Assembly: GCA_017889545.1 (NCBI GenBank)
Contig: JAGFZV010000006.1
Span: forward strand, 61,251 to 125,250
DNA from: Bacillota bacterium
GTDB taxonomy: Bacteria > Bacillota > Negativicutes > CTSoil-072
Length of the DNA stretch: 64,000 nucleotides
Direction of reading: 5' to 3'
How positions within the stretch are numbered: the first letter of the stretch is position 1; every line of letters begins with the position of its first letter. A program made the position numbers and the translations under genes. The notes beneath the pieces were generated by a model that saw only the letters and a list, made by a program, of their open reading frames with translations, ran no database searches and was not told the DNA's origin. This document shows positions 28,776-37,859 of this stretch, piece after piece.

Positions 28776-29720
28776 TTAATTCAGCGATTGTTTTACTTGC
28801 ATCATTACTTTTGGTATATCGTTCATAATTTCTTCAATAATTTGAGCAACCGGTTGAATCGAGGTAACCATGCCGGCGACTTGACCAATCATTACTGAAC
28901 CATGAACAATATCTCCATCACGAACAGCCGCACGTAATTTACCGGCGCCCAGCTGATCAAGTTCTTCCATTGTCGCACCACTACGTTCCATTTGCTCAAA
29001 TTCTCGCGTCAACTTATTAGCGATGACTCGAACCGGATGCCCCGTGGAACTGCCGGAAACAATTGTAGACCGCTCCTTAGCGCGCAATACAGCTTCTTTA
29101 TAATTGACATGAGCAGTGCATTCGGTAGAGGCTACAAAACGTGTACCTATTTGAACGCCTGTAGCGCCTAGAGCAACAGCGGCAACAACGCCACGCGCAT
29201 CACCTATTCCGCCGGCCGCAATAACCGGAATTTTAACTGCATCCGCTACTTGCGGAACTAACGCCATCGTAGTGACTTCGCCTATATGACCGCCGCTTTC
29301 CATTCCTTCTGCAATCAATGCATCCACGCCTATGCGTTCCAGACGTTTCGCTAAAGCGACCGAAGCGACAACAGGAATAACTTTTGTTCCTATGGCCTGC
29401 AGCGCAGGAATATATTCCCCTGGATTTCCGGCACCCGTAGTAATCACAGGAACTTTTTCTTCTACAACTACTTGCATGACCTCTCTGACAAAAGGAGACA
29501 TCAGCATAATATTTACACCATAAGGTTTATCCGTCATGGATTTTGCTTTATGAATCTCGCTGCGCAATGCCTCCGGAGGCATATGTCCCGCTCCAATCAC
29601 TCCAAGGCCTCCGGCATTCGATACGGCCGCCGCCAACTCGGCAGTAGCTACCCATGCCATACCGCCTTGAATAATTGGATATTTAATATTAAGTAATTGG
29701 CAAAGTTTATTGTCAACCAA
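28776..29720 (-). CDS. fabK: enoyl-[ACP] reductase II (FMN-dependent)
   Basis: FabK reduces enoyl-ACP with NAD(P)H and FMN and replaces FabI in many Bacillota. The 314-residue barrel has [37 protein letters not shown], the catalytic His in AEGMESGGHIGEVTTM, and [22 protein letters not shown] (cofactor phosphate site). No fabI gene is seen in the window. The start is TTG 29720 with GGGGGA upstream, overlapping the fabH end by eight bases. A related protein with a cysteine cluster lies downstream at 25730-26677. Confidence 0.94.
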   Translation of the reverse strand: MVDNKLCQLLNIKYPIIQGGMAWVATAELAAAVSNAGGLGVIGAGHMPPEALRSEIHKAKSMTDKPYGVNIMLMSPFVREVMQVVVEEKVPVITTGAGNPGEYIPALQAIGTKVIPVVASVALAKRLERIGVDALIAEGMESGGHIGEVTTMALVPQVADAVKIPVIAAGGIGDARGVVAAVALGATGVQIGTRFVASTECTAHVNYKEAVLRAKERSTIVSGSSTGHPVRVIANKLTREFEQMERSGATMEELDQLGAGKLRAAVRDGDIVHGSVMIGQVAGMVTSIQPVAQIIEEIMNDIPKVMMQVKQSLN

Positions 29721-30729
29721 TCAGTTTTTCCCCCTTACACCATTTGATAACACAAGCTGCCCACGTTAATCCCGCACCAAAGCCCACCAAAACAACATTA
29801 TCACCATTCTTTATGATGCCATGGTCAACTGCTTCTTCTAAAGCGATCGGAATTGAAGCAGCTGAAGTATTTCCATATTTATCCACATTGATCATTACTT
29901 TGTCAAGCGGTATTTTGAGACGTTTTGCTGCTGAATGGATAATACGAAGATTCGCTTGATGAGGAATGAGATAATCAACATCTTGAGATCCCAAACCCGC
30001 TGCTTCTAATGCCTTTAACGCCGCTTCGCCCATGATTTTGATAGCAAACTTGAATACTTCGTTACCACTCATATGAACAAAATGCTTGCGTTCATTCACT
30101 GTTGCAGTTGAAGCGGGTAATCTAGATCCTCCTCCAGGCAATTTGAGCAGATCACCGCCTGATCCATCTGCTCCGAGATGAGCGCCCAGAAGGCCGCAAC
30201 CTGCAGGGACTTGTCCCAACAATGCCGCACCGGCGCCATCGCCAAATAAAACACAAGTATTTCTGTCTTGCCAATCAAGAATTTTTGACAGTGTTTCTGC
30301 CCCTATAACCAGGACTTTTTTGTATAGACCGGACTGAATAAATTGAGAACCGGTCACCAATCCGTATACGAAACCGGAACAACCGGCTGCAAGATCAAAC
30401 GCAGCCGCATTCACTGCTTGAATATTTTTTTGTATAATACAAGATGTTGAGGGAAACATCATATCCGGCGTAGCCGTGGCAACAATAATCAAATCAATTT
30501 CAGATGCTGGGATACCTGCATCCTTCAGCGCTCTTGTTGCTGCTATCGTTGCAATATCCGAAGTTGCAGTCGCGTCGTCTGCAATCCGTCGTTCTTTTAT
30601 CCCAGTTCGTTCTACAATCCATTCATCGCTAGTATTAACAGTTTTTTCCAAATCACGATTCGTTACAATTTTTTCAGGAAGACAAGAACCCATTCCGATA
30701 ATCCCGACAGCGATATTATTCTCCATCAT
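29713..30729 (-). CDS. fabH: 3-oxoacyl-[ACP] synthase III
   Basis: Initiates fatty-acid synthesis by condensing acyl-CoA with malonyl-ACP. 338 residues. The catalytic residues are visible: Cys in AFDLAAGCSGFVYGL near residue 114, His in YLIPHQANLRI near 254 and Asn in VDKYGNTSAAS near 284. DEWIVERTGIKERRIA is the typical N-terminal motif. ATG 30729 (or the next codon, also ATG) follows AGGAGGG and overlaps plsX by 14 bases. Confidence 0.96.
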   Translation of the reverse strand: MMENNIAVGIIGMGSCLPEKIVTNRDLEKTVNTSDEWIVERTGIKERRIADDATATSDIATIAATRALKDAGIPASEIDLIIVATATPDMMFPSTSCIIQKNIQAVNAAAFDLAAGCSGFVYGLVTGSQFIQSGLYKKVLVIGAETLSKILDWQDRNTCVLFGDGAGAALLGQVPAGCGLLGAHLGADGSGGDLLKLPGGGSRLPASTATVNERKHFVHMSGNEVFKFAIKIMGEAALKALEAAGLGSQDVDYLIPHQANLRIIHSAAKRLKIPLDKVMINVDKYGNTSAASIPIALEEAVDHGIIKNGDNVVLVGFGAGLTWAACVIKWCKGEKLIG

Positions 30730-31738
30730 TGCTGACCATTCCCTCCTTCATCATGTTTTCGCTAATATGTTCAACAACTCGATTTTTAGAAAAATCACAA
30801 GCAACACGGATTGCATTTTTTATTGCTTTGGCGCGTGAACTTCCGTGGCAAATAATAAAGCCGCCATTAACGCCCAAAAGTGGAGCACCGCCGTATTCAG
30901 CGTAGTCCAATTTCTGTTTCAACTTTTTTAACGCCGGTAAAATCATCAGAGAAGCCAGTTTAGCCAGCCAGCCACTTTGTCTGATAGAATCTTTTACCAG
31001 TTGAAGAATGACGCTTGCCAAGCCTTCGCCGAACTTTAAAACGACATTACCGACAAAACCATCACAAACAACTACATCGACAGTACCTTTAGGAATGTCA
31101 CGACCTTCAACATTACCGATAAAACGAATTGTTTTCAATTGCTTTAACAGTGGAAGGGTTGCTATACATTGTTCGTTTCCTTTGTTGTCTTCTTCGCCAA
31201 TATTTAATAAGCCAACTTTAGGCTGACAAATTCCTAAAATATATTCAGCATAGATGGAACCCATAATCGCGTTCTGCAATAAATGTTTTGGTTTGCTATC
31301 GATATTTGCTCCGGAATCGAGCAAAATTGTAGTCCCATTGAGATTTGGAATGGGAGTGGCAATCGCTGGGCGGCCCACCCCTTTTATTCGTCCCAACCCG
31401 AATAAAGCTGCCGCTACCGCAGCCCCTGTGCTGCCGGCAGAAACTACTGCGGCGCAGCGCCCTTCTTTAACAAGACGCGTTGCAACAACAACAGAAGCAT
31501 CTTTCTTTTTGCGTACTGCTACGCTGGGGTGTTCATGCATTTCAATGACTTGGCCCGCATGCTCTATCGAAATACCCCATTGACGCCAATTTCCTTGTCG
31601 CTCCAGTTCCGCTAAAAGCTTGTCCCGATCGCCAACAAGAACAATTTCGCAATGGTATTCCTTAGCTGCCTGCACTGCGCCTAAAACAATTTCCTGTGGC
31701 GCATAATCGCTACCCATAGCATCAACAGCAATTATCAT
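30716..31738 (-). CDS. plsX: phosphate acyltransferase PlsX
   Basis: Converts acyl-ACP to acyl-phosphate, the acyl donor for PlsY in phospholipid synthesis. The 340 residues begin IIAVDAMGSDYAPQEIVLGA and contain VSAGSTGAAVAAALFGLGRI, LLDSGANIDSKPKHLLQNA, GNVEGRDIPKGTVDVVVCDGFVGNVV-type motifs and APLLGVNGGFIICHGSS. Start ATG 31738 has AAGGGGAG upstream. Order fapR-plsX-fabH links phospholipid and fatty-acid synthesis under one regulator. Confidence 0.96.
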   Translation of the reverse strand: MIIAVDAMGSDYAPQEIVLGAVQAAKEYHCEIVLVGDRDKLLAELERQGNWRQWGISIEHAGQVIEMHEHPSVAVRKKKDASVVVATRLVKEGRCAAVVSAGSTGAAVAAALFGLGRIKGVGRPAIATPIPNLNGTTILLDSGANIDSKPKHLLQNAIMGSIYAEYILGICQPKVGLLNIGEEDNKGNEQCIATLPLLKQLKTIRFIGNVEGRDIPKGTVDVVVCDGFVGNVVLKFGEGLASVILQLVKDSIRQSGWLAKLASLMILPALKKLKQKLDYAEYGGAPLLGVNGGFIICHGSSRAKAIKNAIRVACDFSKNRVVEHISENMMKEGMVSNDGE

Positions 31739-31754
31739 AAAGATTCTCCCCTTA

Positions 31755-32309
31755 TTACTCCAGTGAAACCATTATAAATTTGCCACGGAAAACCTCTTGT
31801 TTCGCGTTGCGTGTTTTTACCCATACAAAATACTTATTGCCTCGTTTTTTCACCACTTCGGCTTTAGCAATCAGTTTATCGCCAACATGGATAGGCACCT
31901 TATATTTAATATTAGCCACTCCGGTGACTGCTGTCAACGCATCAATCACTGCCAGCGCTAAAGAATCAGCTTGCGCAAATATAAAATGACTGCGTGCCAC
32001 ACGGTTTTTTTCAAAAACCATGTCTGGAGTAACAGTCATTACAGAAATTCCTGACTTGCCCAAATCAAGATCAATCAAATCCCCAACAACTTCACCGCTG
32101 GCAATTGATCTCAGTTTAATCTGAGCCTCCTGCGCCATTTGCCTGGTCCGTTCCCGCAGTTCCGGAATCCCCATTTCCAGGCGGTCTAGCCGCACTGTCT
32201 GGACACTTACCGATAAAAGCCCTGCCAAATCTTCATCTGTTAAAAACGGACTGGTCTGAAGCTTTTCTTTCAAAGCATCCTGGCGTATTTTTTTGTGTAA
32301 TCGCGCCAT
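31755..32309 (-). CDS. fapR: fatty-acid and phospholipid synthesis repressor FapR
   Basis: DeoR-like winged-helix repressor that senses malonyl-CoA. The 184 residues have an N-terminal helix-turn-helix (ALKEKLQTSPFLTDEDLAGL, then SVSVQTVRLDRLEMGIPELR) and a C-terminal hot-dog domain (about residues 70-184: ANIKYKVPIHVGDKLIAKAEV, VWVKTRNAKQEVFRGKFIMV). AAGGTGAT precedes ATG 32309. It heads the plsX-fab operon, and repeats in its promoter suggest autoregulation, as in other Bacillota. Confidence 0.95.
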   Translation of the reverse strand: MARLHKKIRQDALKEKLQTSPFLTDEDLAGLLSVSVQTVRLDRLEMGIPELRERTRQMAQEAQIKLRSIASGEVVGDLIDLDLGKSGISVMTVTPDMVFEKNRVARSHFIFAQADSLALAVIDALTAVTGVANIKYKVPIHVGDKLIAKAEVVKKRGNKYFVWVKTRNAKQEVFRGKFIMVSLE

Positions 32310-32322
32310 ATAATCACCTTTT

Positions 32323-32347
32323 TTAGTAGTAACTAATATGAGTAACT
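32323..32347. promoter_or_regulatory. candidate FapR operator
   Basis: TTAGT-AGTA-ACTAA (32323-32336) is an inverted repeat just after the expected transcript start. The heptamer AGTAACT occurs at 32328-32334 and 32341-32347, and inverted at 32367-32373 within the promoter spacer. The half-sites resemble the TTAGTA/TACTAA core of known FapR boxes, with shorter spacing. Confidence 0.55.
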
Positions 32348-32357
32348 TTTAACAACC

Positions 32358-32386
32358 ATTATAAGGAGTTACTGCTAAAATTGCAA
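32358..32386 (-). promoter_or_regulatory. fapR-plsX-fab operon promoter
   Basis: Minus strand: TTGCAA (32386-32381), 17-base spacer, TATAAT (32363-32358). Start of transcription is expected near 32351, about 40 bases before the fapR ATG. Confidence 0.8.
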
Positions 32387-32390
32387 GAAA

Positions 32391-32441
32391 AAATAATGAG
32401 CAATATAGAAGTTTCATTAACTTTTGTATTGCTCATTATTT
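32391..32441 (-). terminator. terminator after rpmF
   Basis: Perfect 15-base inverted repeat AAATAATGAGCAATA (32391-32405) and its complement (32427-32441). On the minus strand the stem runs into TTTTTTCTT. It separates the DUF177-rpmF unit from the fapR promoter, which begins only five bases further on. Confidence 0.9.
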
Positions 32442-32446
32442 ACAAT

Positions 32447-32623
32447 TTATTCTGCTTTAATAATTTCCTTGCCATTATAATACCCACATTCAGGACACAC
32501 ACGATGCGGCATCTTCAATTCGTGGCACTGTGGACAAGAAACCAGTCCAGGCACAGTTAACTTCCAATTTGCCCGCCGTGAATCACGACGCGCTTTTGAC
32601 ATTTTACGTTTTGGCACTGCCAT
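32447..32623 (-). CDS. rpmF: 50S ribosomal protein L32
   Basis: A 58-residue protein: MAVPKRKMSKARRDSRRANW, then CPQC and CPEC, a four-cysteine zinc-binding form of L32. ATG 32623 lies behind AGGAGGTGGAG; the open frame upstream is untranslated. It follows the DUF177 gene with a 49-base gap and is closed by a strong terminator. Confidence 0.96.
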   Translation of the reverse strand: MAVPKRKMSKARRDSRRANWKLTVPGLVSCPQCHELKMPHRVCPECGYYNGKEIIKAE

Positions 32624-32672
32624 TGTAAATCTCCACCTCCTTATTCCATACAGATAACCCTGACTGCCTGCG

Positions 32673-33194
32673 TTATGGTTCAGTTTTTTTAACAAACTGC
32701 CGAAGAACCGCTAACCGCGGATCAACAATGCTTTCCAGGCATGAACAGGATGTAAGATTTAAGTTAGTCCCGCAGTGCAGACATAACCCCTTGCAATCTT
32801 CTCGGCAAAGAGTCTTTAACGGCTCTGCCAACAACAAAGATTCCCTCACAAGCTCTGTGATATCAATCTCATCACCCTGGTAACAGGAAAAATCATTATC
32901 TCCTTCATTTGTCTCCAACGTCATTTCCCGAAACTCCTCTGAAAACGGGACTTCCAATGACGCAGAATACTCTTCCAAACAGCGATTGCATACAAAACGG
33001 ACTTGTTTCGCACATATAACACCAGCGATTTCTAAAAACCGCCCGGTGTTAGTCACTTCACCATTGACAGAAATTATTGCGTCAAGCCATCCCTGCTCAT
33101 CAAGCAGCCCTACATCCCGGGCAGAACCGACAAATGAAAAAGATTCTTTTCTTCCAATCTCTCTTTTTGCTTGCGAGATATTGATTTTCATCAT
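32673..33194 (-). CDS. DUF177 (YceD/YlbN) family protein
   Basis: A 173-residue protein of the family that precedes rpmF in most bacteria. VGLLDEQGWLDAIISVNGEVTN and ICAKQVRFVCNRCLEEYSASLEVPFSEEF carry the conserved CxxC pair; DEIDITELVRESLLLAEPLKTLCREDCKGLC-type C-terminal cysteines follow, ending CLHCGTNLN. In plants and E. coli the family affects 23S rRNA accumulation. ATG 33194 (or 33191) has AGGTGG upstream. Confidence 0.93.
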   Translation of the reverse strand: MMKINISQAKREIGRKESFSFVGSARDVGLLDEQGWLDAIISVNGEVTNTGRFLEIAGVICAKQVRFVCNRCLEEYSASLEVPFSEEFREMTLETNEGDNDFSCYQGDEIDITELVRESLLLAEPLKTLCREDCKGLCLHCGTNLNLTSCSCLESIVDPRLAVLRQFVKKTEP

Positions 33195-33215
33195 CTTCCA
33201 CCTCAGTCTTTATAC

Positions 33216-33245
33216 ATTATATAGATATCAGAGCCGGTTTGTCAA
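33216..33245 (-). promoter_or_regulatory. promoter of the DUF177-rpmF unit
   Basis: Minus strand: consensus TTGACA (33245-33240), 18-base spacer, consensus TATAAT (33221-33216), about 15-20 bases before the DUF177 start. Confidence 0.85.
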
Positions 33246-33282
33246 GAAATCCGCCATAAAATCATACAAACAGTAAAAAAGA

Positions 33283-33306
33283 ACGGGCCGGCAATCGCCG
33301 ACCCGT
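33283..33306 (-). terminator. terminator after ackA
   Basis: ACGGGCCGGC-AATC-GCCGACCCGT forms a stem with one mismatch; on the minus strand it is followed by TCTTTTTT. It starts five bases beyond the ackA stop. Confidence 0.88.
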
Positions 33307-33311
33307 AAAAA

Positions 33312-34514
33312 CTAAACTAGGCTAGCGTATATTTTATTAGTATCCCGAGCAATCACTAATTCTTCATTGGTTGGAACAACGAAAATTTTAACTTTCGCTC
33401 CATCCACACTGATTTCTTGTTCTTTGCCGCGGACATTGTTTTTTTCGGGATCAATGCTGGTACCGAGAAACTCCAACCCACTGCAAATCGAGCCACGCAT
33501 GTAAATATCATTTTCGCCTACACCGGCAGTAAACACAATTGCATCTACACCGCCCATGGCCGCTATATAACTTCCGATAAATTTACGTACCCGGTAAGCA
33601 AACACATCAAGTGCAAGCTGGCACAGTTCATTGCCTTCAGTCGCAGCTGCTTCAATGTCGCGGAAATCGCTCGAAACACCAGATATTCCCAAAACGCCCG
33701 ACTTTTTGTTCAGATATGTGTCAATTTGATCTGCTGTCAAATCAAGTTTCTTCATCAAATAAGGGATGACGGCAGGATCAACTTCACCGGATCTTGTTCC
33801 CATCACCAGGCCTTCAAGAGGCGTAAAACCCATGCTTGTATCAATAGACTTTCCGAATTTTACTGCAGCCAAACTGGCACCATTGCCTAAATGACAAGTT
33901 ACAATTCGCAAATTGTTTATATCCTGTTTCATCAGTTCAGCGGTCCGCTGCGATACATACTTATGGGAAGTTCCGTGAAAACCATAGCGGCGAACACCGT
34001 ACTTCGTATAAGCATCATAGGGAAGACCATATAAAAAAGCATGTTTTGGCATTGTTTGATGGAAAGCAGTATCAAACACACCAACCTGCGGTACTCCCGG
34101 CATCAATTCCTCACAAGCATTAATACCAATAATGTTGGGCGGGTTATGAAGCGGCGCCATCTCGACACAATCTTGCAACGCTTGCATAACTTCAGGAGTG
34201 ATCAACACGGAATCAGCAAATTTTTCTCCTCCGTGGACAACCCGGTGACCTATGGCAGAAATTTCTTTCATCGATGACAGAACTCCATGATCAATGTCTG
34301 TCAACGCCTTCAGTACCATTTGAATCCCGGTTTTATGATTGTCAATATCTGCCTTGATAACAACTTTATCCTTATTCGCCGGTTGATGAGTAAGAACTGA
34401 TCCTTCGATGCCAATCCGCTCCACTAACCCCTTGGCCAACAAATTCTCATTTGTCATGTCAATTAGCTGATACTTAATTGATGAACTCCCACAATTTACT
34501 ACTAAAACTTTCAC
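33312..34514 (-). CDS. ackA: acetate kinase
   Basis: Interconverts acetyl phosphate and acetate with ATP, the energy-yielding end of acetogenic fermentation. 400 residues with [80 protein letters not shown] and [10 protein letters not shown]. Start GTG 34514 follows GGGAGGATTTA. No pta gene is next to it. It is divergent from tmcAL, whose product uses acetate and ATP for tRNA modification; a 219-base AT-rich region lies between them with no promoter I can fix confidently. Confidence 0.96.
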   Translation of the reverse strand: MKVLVVNCGSSSIKYQLIDMTNENLLAKGLVERIGIEGSVLTHQPANKDKVVIKADIDNHKTGIQMVLKALTDIDHGVLSSMKEISAIGHRVVHGGEKFADSVLITPEVMQALQDCVEMAPLHNPPNIIGINACEELMPGVPQVGVFDTAFHQTMPKHAFLYGLPYDAYTKYGVRRYGFHGTSHKYVSQRTAELMKQDINNLRIVTCHLGNGASLAAVKFGKSIDTSMGFTPLEGLVMGTRSGEVDPAVIPYLMKKLDLTADQIDTYLNKKSGVLGISGVSSDFRDIEAAATEGNELCQLALDVFAYRVRKFIGSYIAAMGGVDAIVFTAGVGENDIYMRGSICSGLEFLGTSIDPEKNNVRGKEQEISVDGAKVKIFVVPTNEELVIARDTNKIYASLV

Positions 34515-34733
34515 ACTAAATCCTCCCTGTTACTATATTTTATTATCTATCAAAACGATAGGCTATCAGAGCACGCCTGTTTGTTATTTTCGACACTAAC
34601 TACATGATCCCTTCAATTACAATAAATTTAATAAAAATTATGCTTCTGAAAAGCAGGATTTATCTTTCTTTATTAGAAGTGCACAGAGTATGCAAATAAT
34701 ACAATATTATTAGGTGGGGAGTTTGAACAATTA

Positions 34734-35975
34734 ATGAAAGCAGTAGGCATTGTCGCCGAATACAACCCTTTTCACAATGGGCACCGTTGGCATCTTGAGC
34801 AAGCAAAACTACAATCAGGATGCTCCCATTCGGTCGTTGTAATGAGCGGTCATTTTGTTCAGCGTGGCGAACCGGCAATATTCGATAAATGGAGCCGGGC
34901 AACGATGGCGATCGAAGGCGGAGTTGATCTGGTTCTGGAAATGCCCGTTCTTTCTGTAGTGCGAAGCGCACAGTATTTTGCATCTGGCGGTGTGCGGCTT
35001 TTGAACCGGTTGGGTATTATAAGCCACATGTCTTTCGGCATGGAAACCATTGATCCAAAATTAAGTCTAATCGCATCCGCTATTGATAAAAAATCTGTTA
35101 AGCGCTCTATTTCTGATTGTTTGAAAAGCGGCCAATCCTATGCAGCCGCAGTAGCGAATTCAATTGCTGAGACGTGCAACGTCGATCTCGCGGTTCTTTC
35201 CTCGCCAAATAACATCCTTGCCATTGAATATATGCGAGCGCTACAGAAATATGCTCCTGAAATAATACCAATCCCAATCGTTCGTAAAGGACATGGATTT
35301 CATGATACGGTCATTGACGACGAGTTTGCCAGCGCCTCTGCGATTCGTCTTGCAATGCAATCCAATAAGCAAATAAATACACAGATAAGATCGGTAATAC
35401 CCGGTTTTGTTTACAAGCTTTGCCAAAAATTACTGCAGGAAGAACGTGGGCCGCTAACGCTGAAGCGTTTAGAAAATATCATTTTGGCAAAGTTGCGTAC
35501 TGCTAGTCCTGCAACCCTGGCACAGCTGCCTGATGTTTCTGAAGGATTAGAGTATAAAATTTTTGCTTCCTCTTTACATGCCGGCGATATTGAAGGGTTG
35601 CTGCTAACCATGAAAAGCAAACGGTATCCCCAGACTCGCCTGCAACGAATTTTAATTCAATTATTATTAGAAATCACTAAAAATCAAATTGAACGTTTCA
35701 ATGAAGACGGCCCTCTGTACGCACGCGTCTTGGCTTTTAACGACCGGGGTCGTTCACTAATTAAAGCCATTCAACAACAAAACCGCCTGCCCGTCATTAC
35801 AAAAACTTCTCACTATTTAACAAGCAAACAACGTTACCAAGAATACCTAACGCCTCTACAAAAGGCACTGTCAGCTGATATAACAGCAACCGATCTTTAT
35901 CTGCTTGGCCTTTCAAGTCCGGAATGGAGGCGCGCTGGGCGGGACTTTCTCCAATCACCGATTTATCTTCGTTAA
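34734..35975 (+). CDS. tmcAL: tRNA(Met) cytidine acetate ligase TmcAL
   Basis: Forms N4-acetylcytidine at the wobble position of elongator tRNA-Met using acetate and ATP (YlbM). The 413-residue protein starts VGIVAEYNPFHNGHRWHLEQA, with the nucleotidyltransferase HxGH motif at HNGH; VVVMSGHFVQRGEPAIFDKW and VDLVLEMPVLSVVRSAQYFASG follow, typical of the family. A GGTGGGGA site lies about 16 bases before ATG 34734, with TTG 34725 closer to it as a possible alternative start. In Bacillota it sits next to the DUF177-rpmF and acetate genes, as here. Confidence 0.93.
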   Translation: MKAVGIVAEYNPFHNGHRWHLEQAKLQSGCSHSVVVMSGHFVQRGEPAIFDKWSRATMAIEGGVDLVLEMPVLSVVRSAQYFASGGVRLLNRLGIISHMSFGMETIDPKLSLIASAIDKKSVKRSISDCLKSGQSYAAAVANSIAETCNVDLAVLSSPNNILAIEYMRALQKYAPEIIPIPIVRKGHGFHDTVIDDEFASASAIRLAMQSNKQINTQIRSVIPGFVYKLCQKLLQEERGPLTLKRLENIILAKLRTASPATLAQLPDVSEGLEYKIFASSLHAGDIEGLLLTMKSKRYPQTRLQRILIQLLLEITKNQIERFNEDGPLYARVLAFNDRGRSLIKAIQQQNRLPVITKTSHYLTSKQRYQEYLTPLQKALSADITATDLYLLGLSSPEWRRAGRDFLQSPIYLR

Positions 35976-36020
35976 CAGCCTGTTATCCCTCAACCATAAC
36001 GGCGGGGATAACAGGCTGTT
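35974..36020. terminator. perfect inverted repeat between convergent genes
   Basis: AACAGCCTGTTATCCC (35974-35989) and GGGATAACAGGCTGTT (36005-36020) form a 16-base perfect stem that begins at the tmcAL stop codon and ends 17 bases before the patatin gene stop. There is no strong T tract on either strand, so it may act more as a 3'-end stabiliser or a factor-assisted bidirectional terminator. Confidence 0.7.
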
Positions 36021-36037
36021 ACTTGAACTGATAATGA

Positions 36038-36811
36038 CTATTGAGGAGTCGCAAGTAATTGCTTCAATCCCGGCATGATTTTCTTTGCCGCCTGTTCTCC
36101 TAACGCAACACATTCATCAATTGCGTCAAAAGAACTGGGCGAAATATGCCCTGTTTTTGGCAGGATCAGGAGATGACAGTCGTTTGCCTGGTATTTCAGC
36201 AATTGTCGTTCCATAATATCAATTGTCTGAATAATTACATCAAAAATTGAACTAATTTTGAAATTGCCAGGGGTAGTCAAATCTACCCCGATAATAATGT
36301 CTGCTCCCATTTTACGCACAATATCGACTGGAGTCGGGTTCATTACTGCGCCATCGATGAAAGAACGTCCATCGTATTCGAAGGGAACAAAAATTCCTGG
36401 CACCGACACACTGGCCCGAACAGCAGAAGCAACAGGGCCTTGTGTAAAAATCACTTCCTGCCCTTTCCTTAAATCAGTGGCGATAATGGCTAAGGGGATT
36501 GTTAAATCGGCAAAGTCTTTGTGTTTAATTAAAGTACCCAGAGTTTCCAATACTCGGTCTCCCGAAAAGATACCCATTTTGGGAAGATTGAGATCAATCC
36601 AATGCCATCGTTTCAATTCCTTAGCCAATTTCCATATCGCATCAGCATCCAACCCAGAACAAAACAAGGCACCAATTAAGCTGCCAATACTACAGCCGGC
36701 AATATAGTCGATAGGGATCTGCTCTTGTTCAAAAACACGCAATACGCCGACATGAGCCATGCCGCGCAATCCGCCAGAACCAAGCGCCAATCCAATTTTA
36801 GGCCGCACCAC
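36038..36811 (-). CDS. patatin-like phospholipase (RssA/YlbK type)
   Basis: A 257-residue patatin-fold serine hydrolase. IGLALGSGGLRGMAHVGVL gives the oxyanion glycine loop, AGCSIGSLIGALF the GxSxG nucleophile (Ser42 region) and FIDGAVMNPTPVDIV the DG/A dyad aspartate. Natural substrates of this bacterial group are unknown; lipid acyl hydrolysis is inferred. Start GTG 36811 with AGGAGG upstream. Neighbours coaD and rsmD match the B. subtilis ylbH-ylbI-ylbK arrangement. Confidence 0.9.
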   Translation of the reverse strand: MVRPKIGLALGSGGLRGMAHVGVLRVFEQEQIPIDYIAGCSIGSLIGALFCSGLDADAIWKLAKELKRWHWIDLNLPKMGIFSGDRVLETLGTLIKHKDFADLTIPLAIIATDLRKGQEVIFTQGPVASAVRASVSVPGIFVPFEYDGRSFIDGAVMNPTPVDIVRKMGADIIIGVDLTTPGNFKISSIFDVIIQTIDIMERQLLKYQANDCHLLILPKTGHISPSSFDAIDECVALGEQAAKKIMPGLKQLLATPQ

Positions 36812-36819
36812 TTTGCCTC

Positions 36820-37308
36820 CTAATCTCTTGAAGGTTGCTTCTGTTCTTCGTCACGCGCACCATTCAAAGCAGCCAACACATCATTATGACCACGTTGAAC
36901 AATTTCCATCGCTCCGCCAAGATTAGACGACAAGTGTTTAAACACTTCTTCAGCGTATTTTAATGCATCGCACTGCAGATCCCGTGCGGTATTATGCGCT
37001 TTTTGTACAATTTCTGCAGCCTGCTCATGAGCCTGTTTGGTAATTGCATTTTCATCCGTGATCCGTTCAACATACGCTTTTGCTTGCTCAATCGTCGATT
37101 GGGCCTCTTTTTGCGCTTCTTCAATGATACGACGACGTTCACTCAAAATCCGTCCGGCTTCCAAAATTTCACCAGGCAATGCTTCCTGAAGCTCATCGAT
37201 TAAACGTGTCATATCATCTTCTTCAATGACACGTTTGTTTGTAAACGGAACTCGAGTTGCTTCCACCAATAGGTTTTCCATTTCTTCTAGAATTTCATCA
37301 ATTGTCAT
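36820..37308 (-). CDS. coiled-coil protein of unknown function (ATP-synthase b-subunit-like helix)
   Basis: A 162-residue protein, almost entirely helical and rich in Glu, Ala and Gln (about residues 45-125: RRRIIEEAQKEAQSTIEQAK and EQAAEIVQKAHNTARDLQCD). Its look recalls DivIVA or ATP synthase b-subunit helices, and such genes are often loosely named ATPase, but no nucleotide-binding motif is present. A gene of this sort is frequent between coaD and the patatin gene in Negativicutes and Clostridia. ATG 37308 is followed by MTIDEILEEMENLL. Function unknown. Confidence 0.75.
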   Translation of the reverse strand: MTIDEILEEMENLLVEATRVPFTNKRVIEEDDMTRLIDELQEALPGEILEAGRILSERRRIIEEAQKEAQSTIEQAKAYVERITDENAITKQAHEQAAEIVQKAHNTARDLQCDALKYAEEVFKHLSSNLGGAMEIVQRGHNDVLAALNGARDEEQKQPSRD

Positions 37309-37343
37309 TTTTCTCCCACCCTAGTAATAATATCGTCCGCTTC

Positions 37344-37841
37344 TCACTTTCCGGTGGCGATGAAATCGCGGGAACGTTTAATAAGTCTCTCTTCGACACA
37401 CGCAGGAACCAATCCTGTAATTTTCCCGCCGAATCCAGCTAATTCTTTTATTCCGGTCGAACTGACAAACGAATATTTTCCGCTGGTCATAATAAAAATC
37501 GTTTCAATTTCCGGATCAACACTTTTAATCAGCAACGCTCTTTGAACTTCTGCTTCAAAGTCGCTAAAAGCACGCAAACCGCGCACAATAACATGAGTAT
37601 TATTTAAACGAACATATTCATTCAGTAAGCCTGTAAAAGAATCAACTCTTACGTTTGGTATCCCTTCGGTAGCCATCCTAAGCATTTCAACCCTTTCTTC
37701 CATTGTGAAAAAAGGCTTCTTATTTGGGTTGTGAAAAACTGCTACAATGAGTTCATCAAACATTTTACTTGATCTCTTAATAATATCCAGGTGACCGTTC
37801 GTAACCGGATCAAAGCTGCCTGGACAAATTGCCAAACGCAT
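37344..37841 (-). CDS. coaD: phosphopantetheine adenylyltransferase
   Basis: Transfers AMP to 4'-phosphopantetheine in coenzyme A synthesis. The 165-residue protein shows AICPGSFDPVTNGHLDII with the HxGH motif, VAVFHNPNKKPFFTMEERVEML, VIVRGLRAFSDFEAEVQRAL and TSGKYSFVSSTGIKELA. Start ATG 37841 has AGGAGG upstream. It follows rsmD by 18 bases, the most common bacterial pairing. Confidence 0.97.
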   Translation of the reverse strand: MRLAICPGSFDPVTNGHLDIIKRSSKMFDELIVAVFHNPNKKPFFTMEERVEMLRMATEGIPNVRVDSFTGLLNEYVRLNNTHVIVRGLRAFSDFEAEVQRALLIKSVDPEIETIFIMTSGKYSFVSSTGIKELAGFGGKITGLVPACVEERLIKRSRDFIATGK

Positions 37842-37859
37842 AAATCATCCTCCTTATAG

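Noticed and set aside
34660..34983. 107-residue minus-strand frame at the tmcAL start
   Set aside because: It overlaps the conserved HxGH-containing N-terminus of tmcAL and has no family resemblance.
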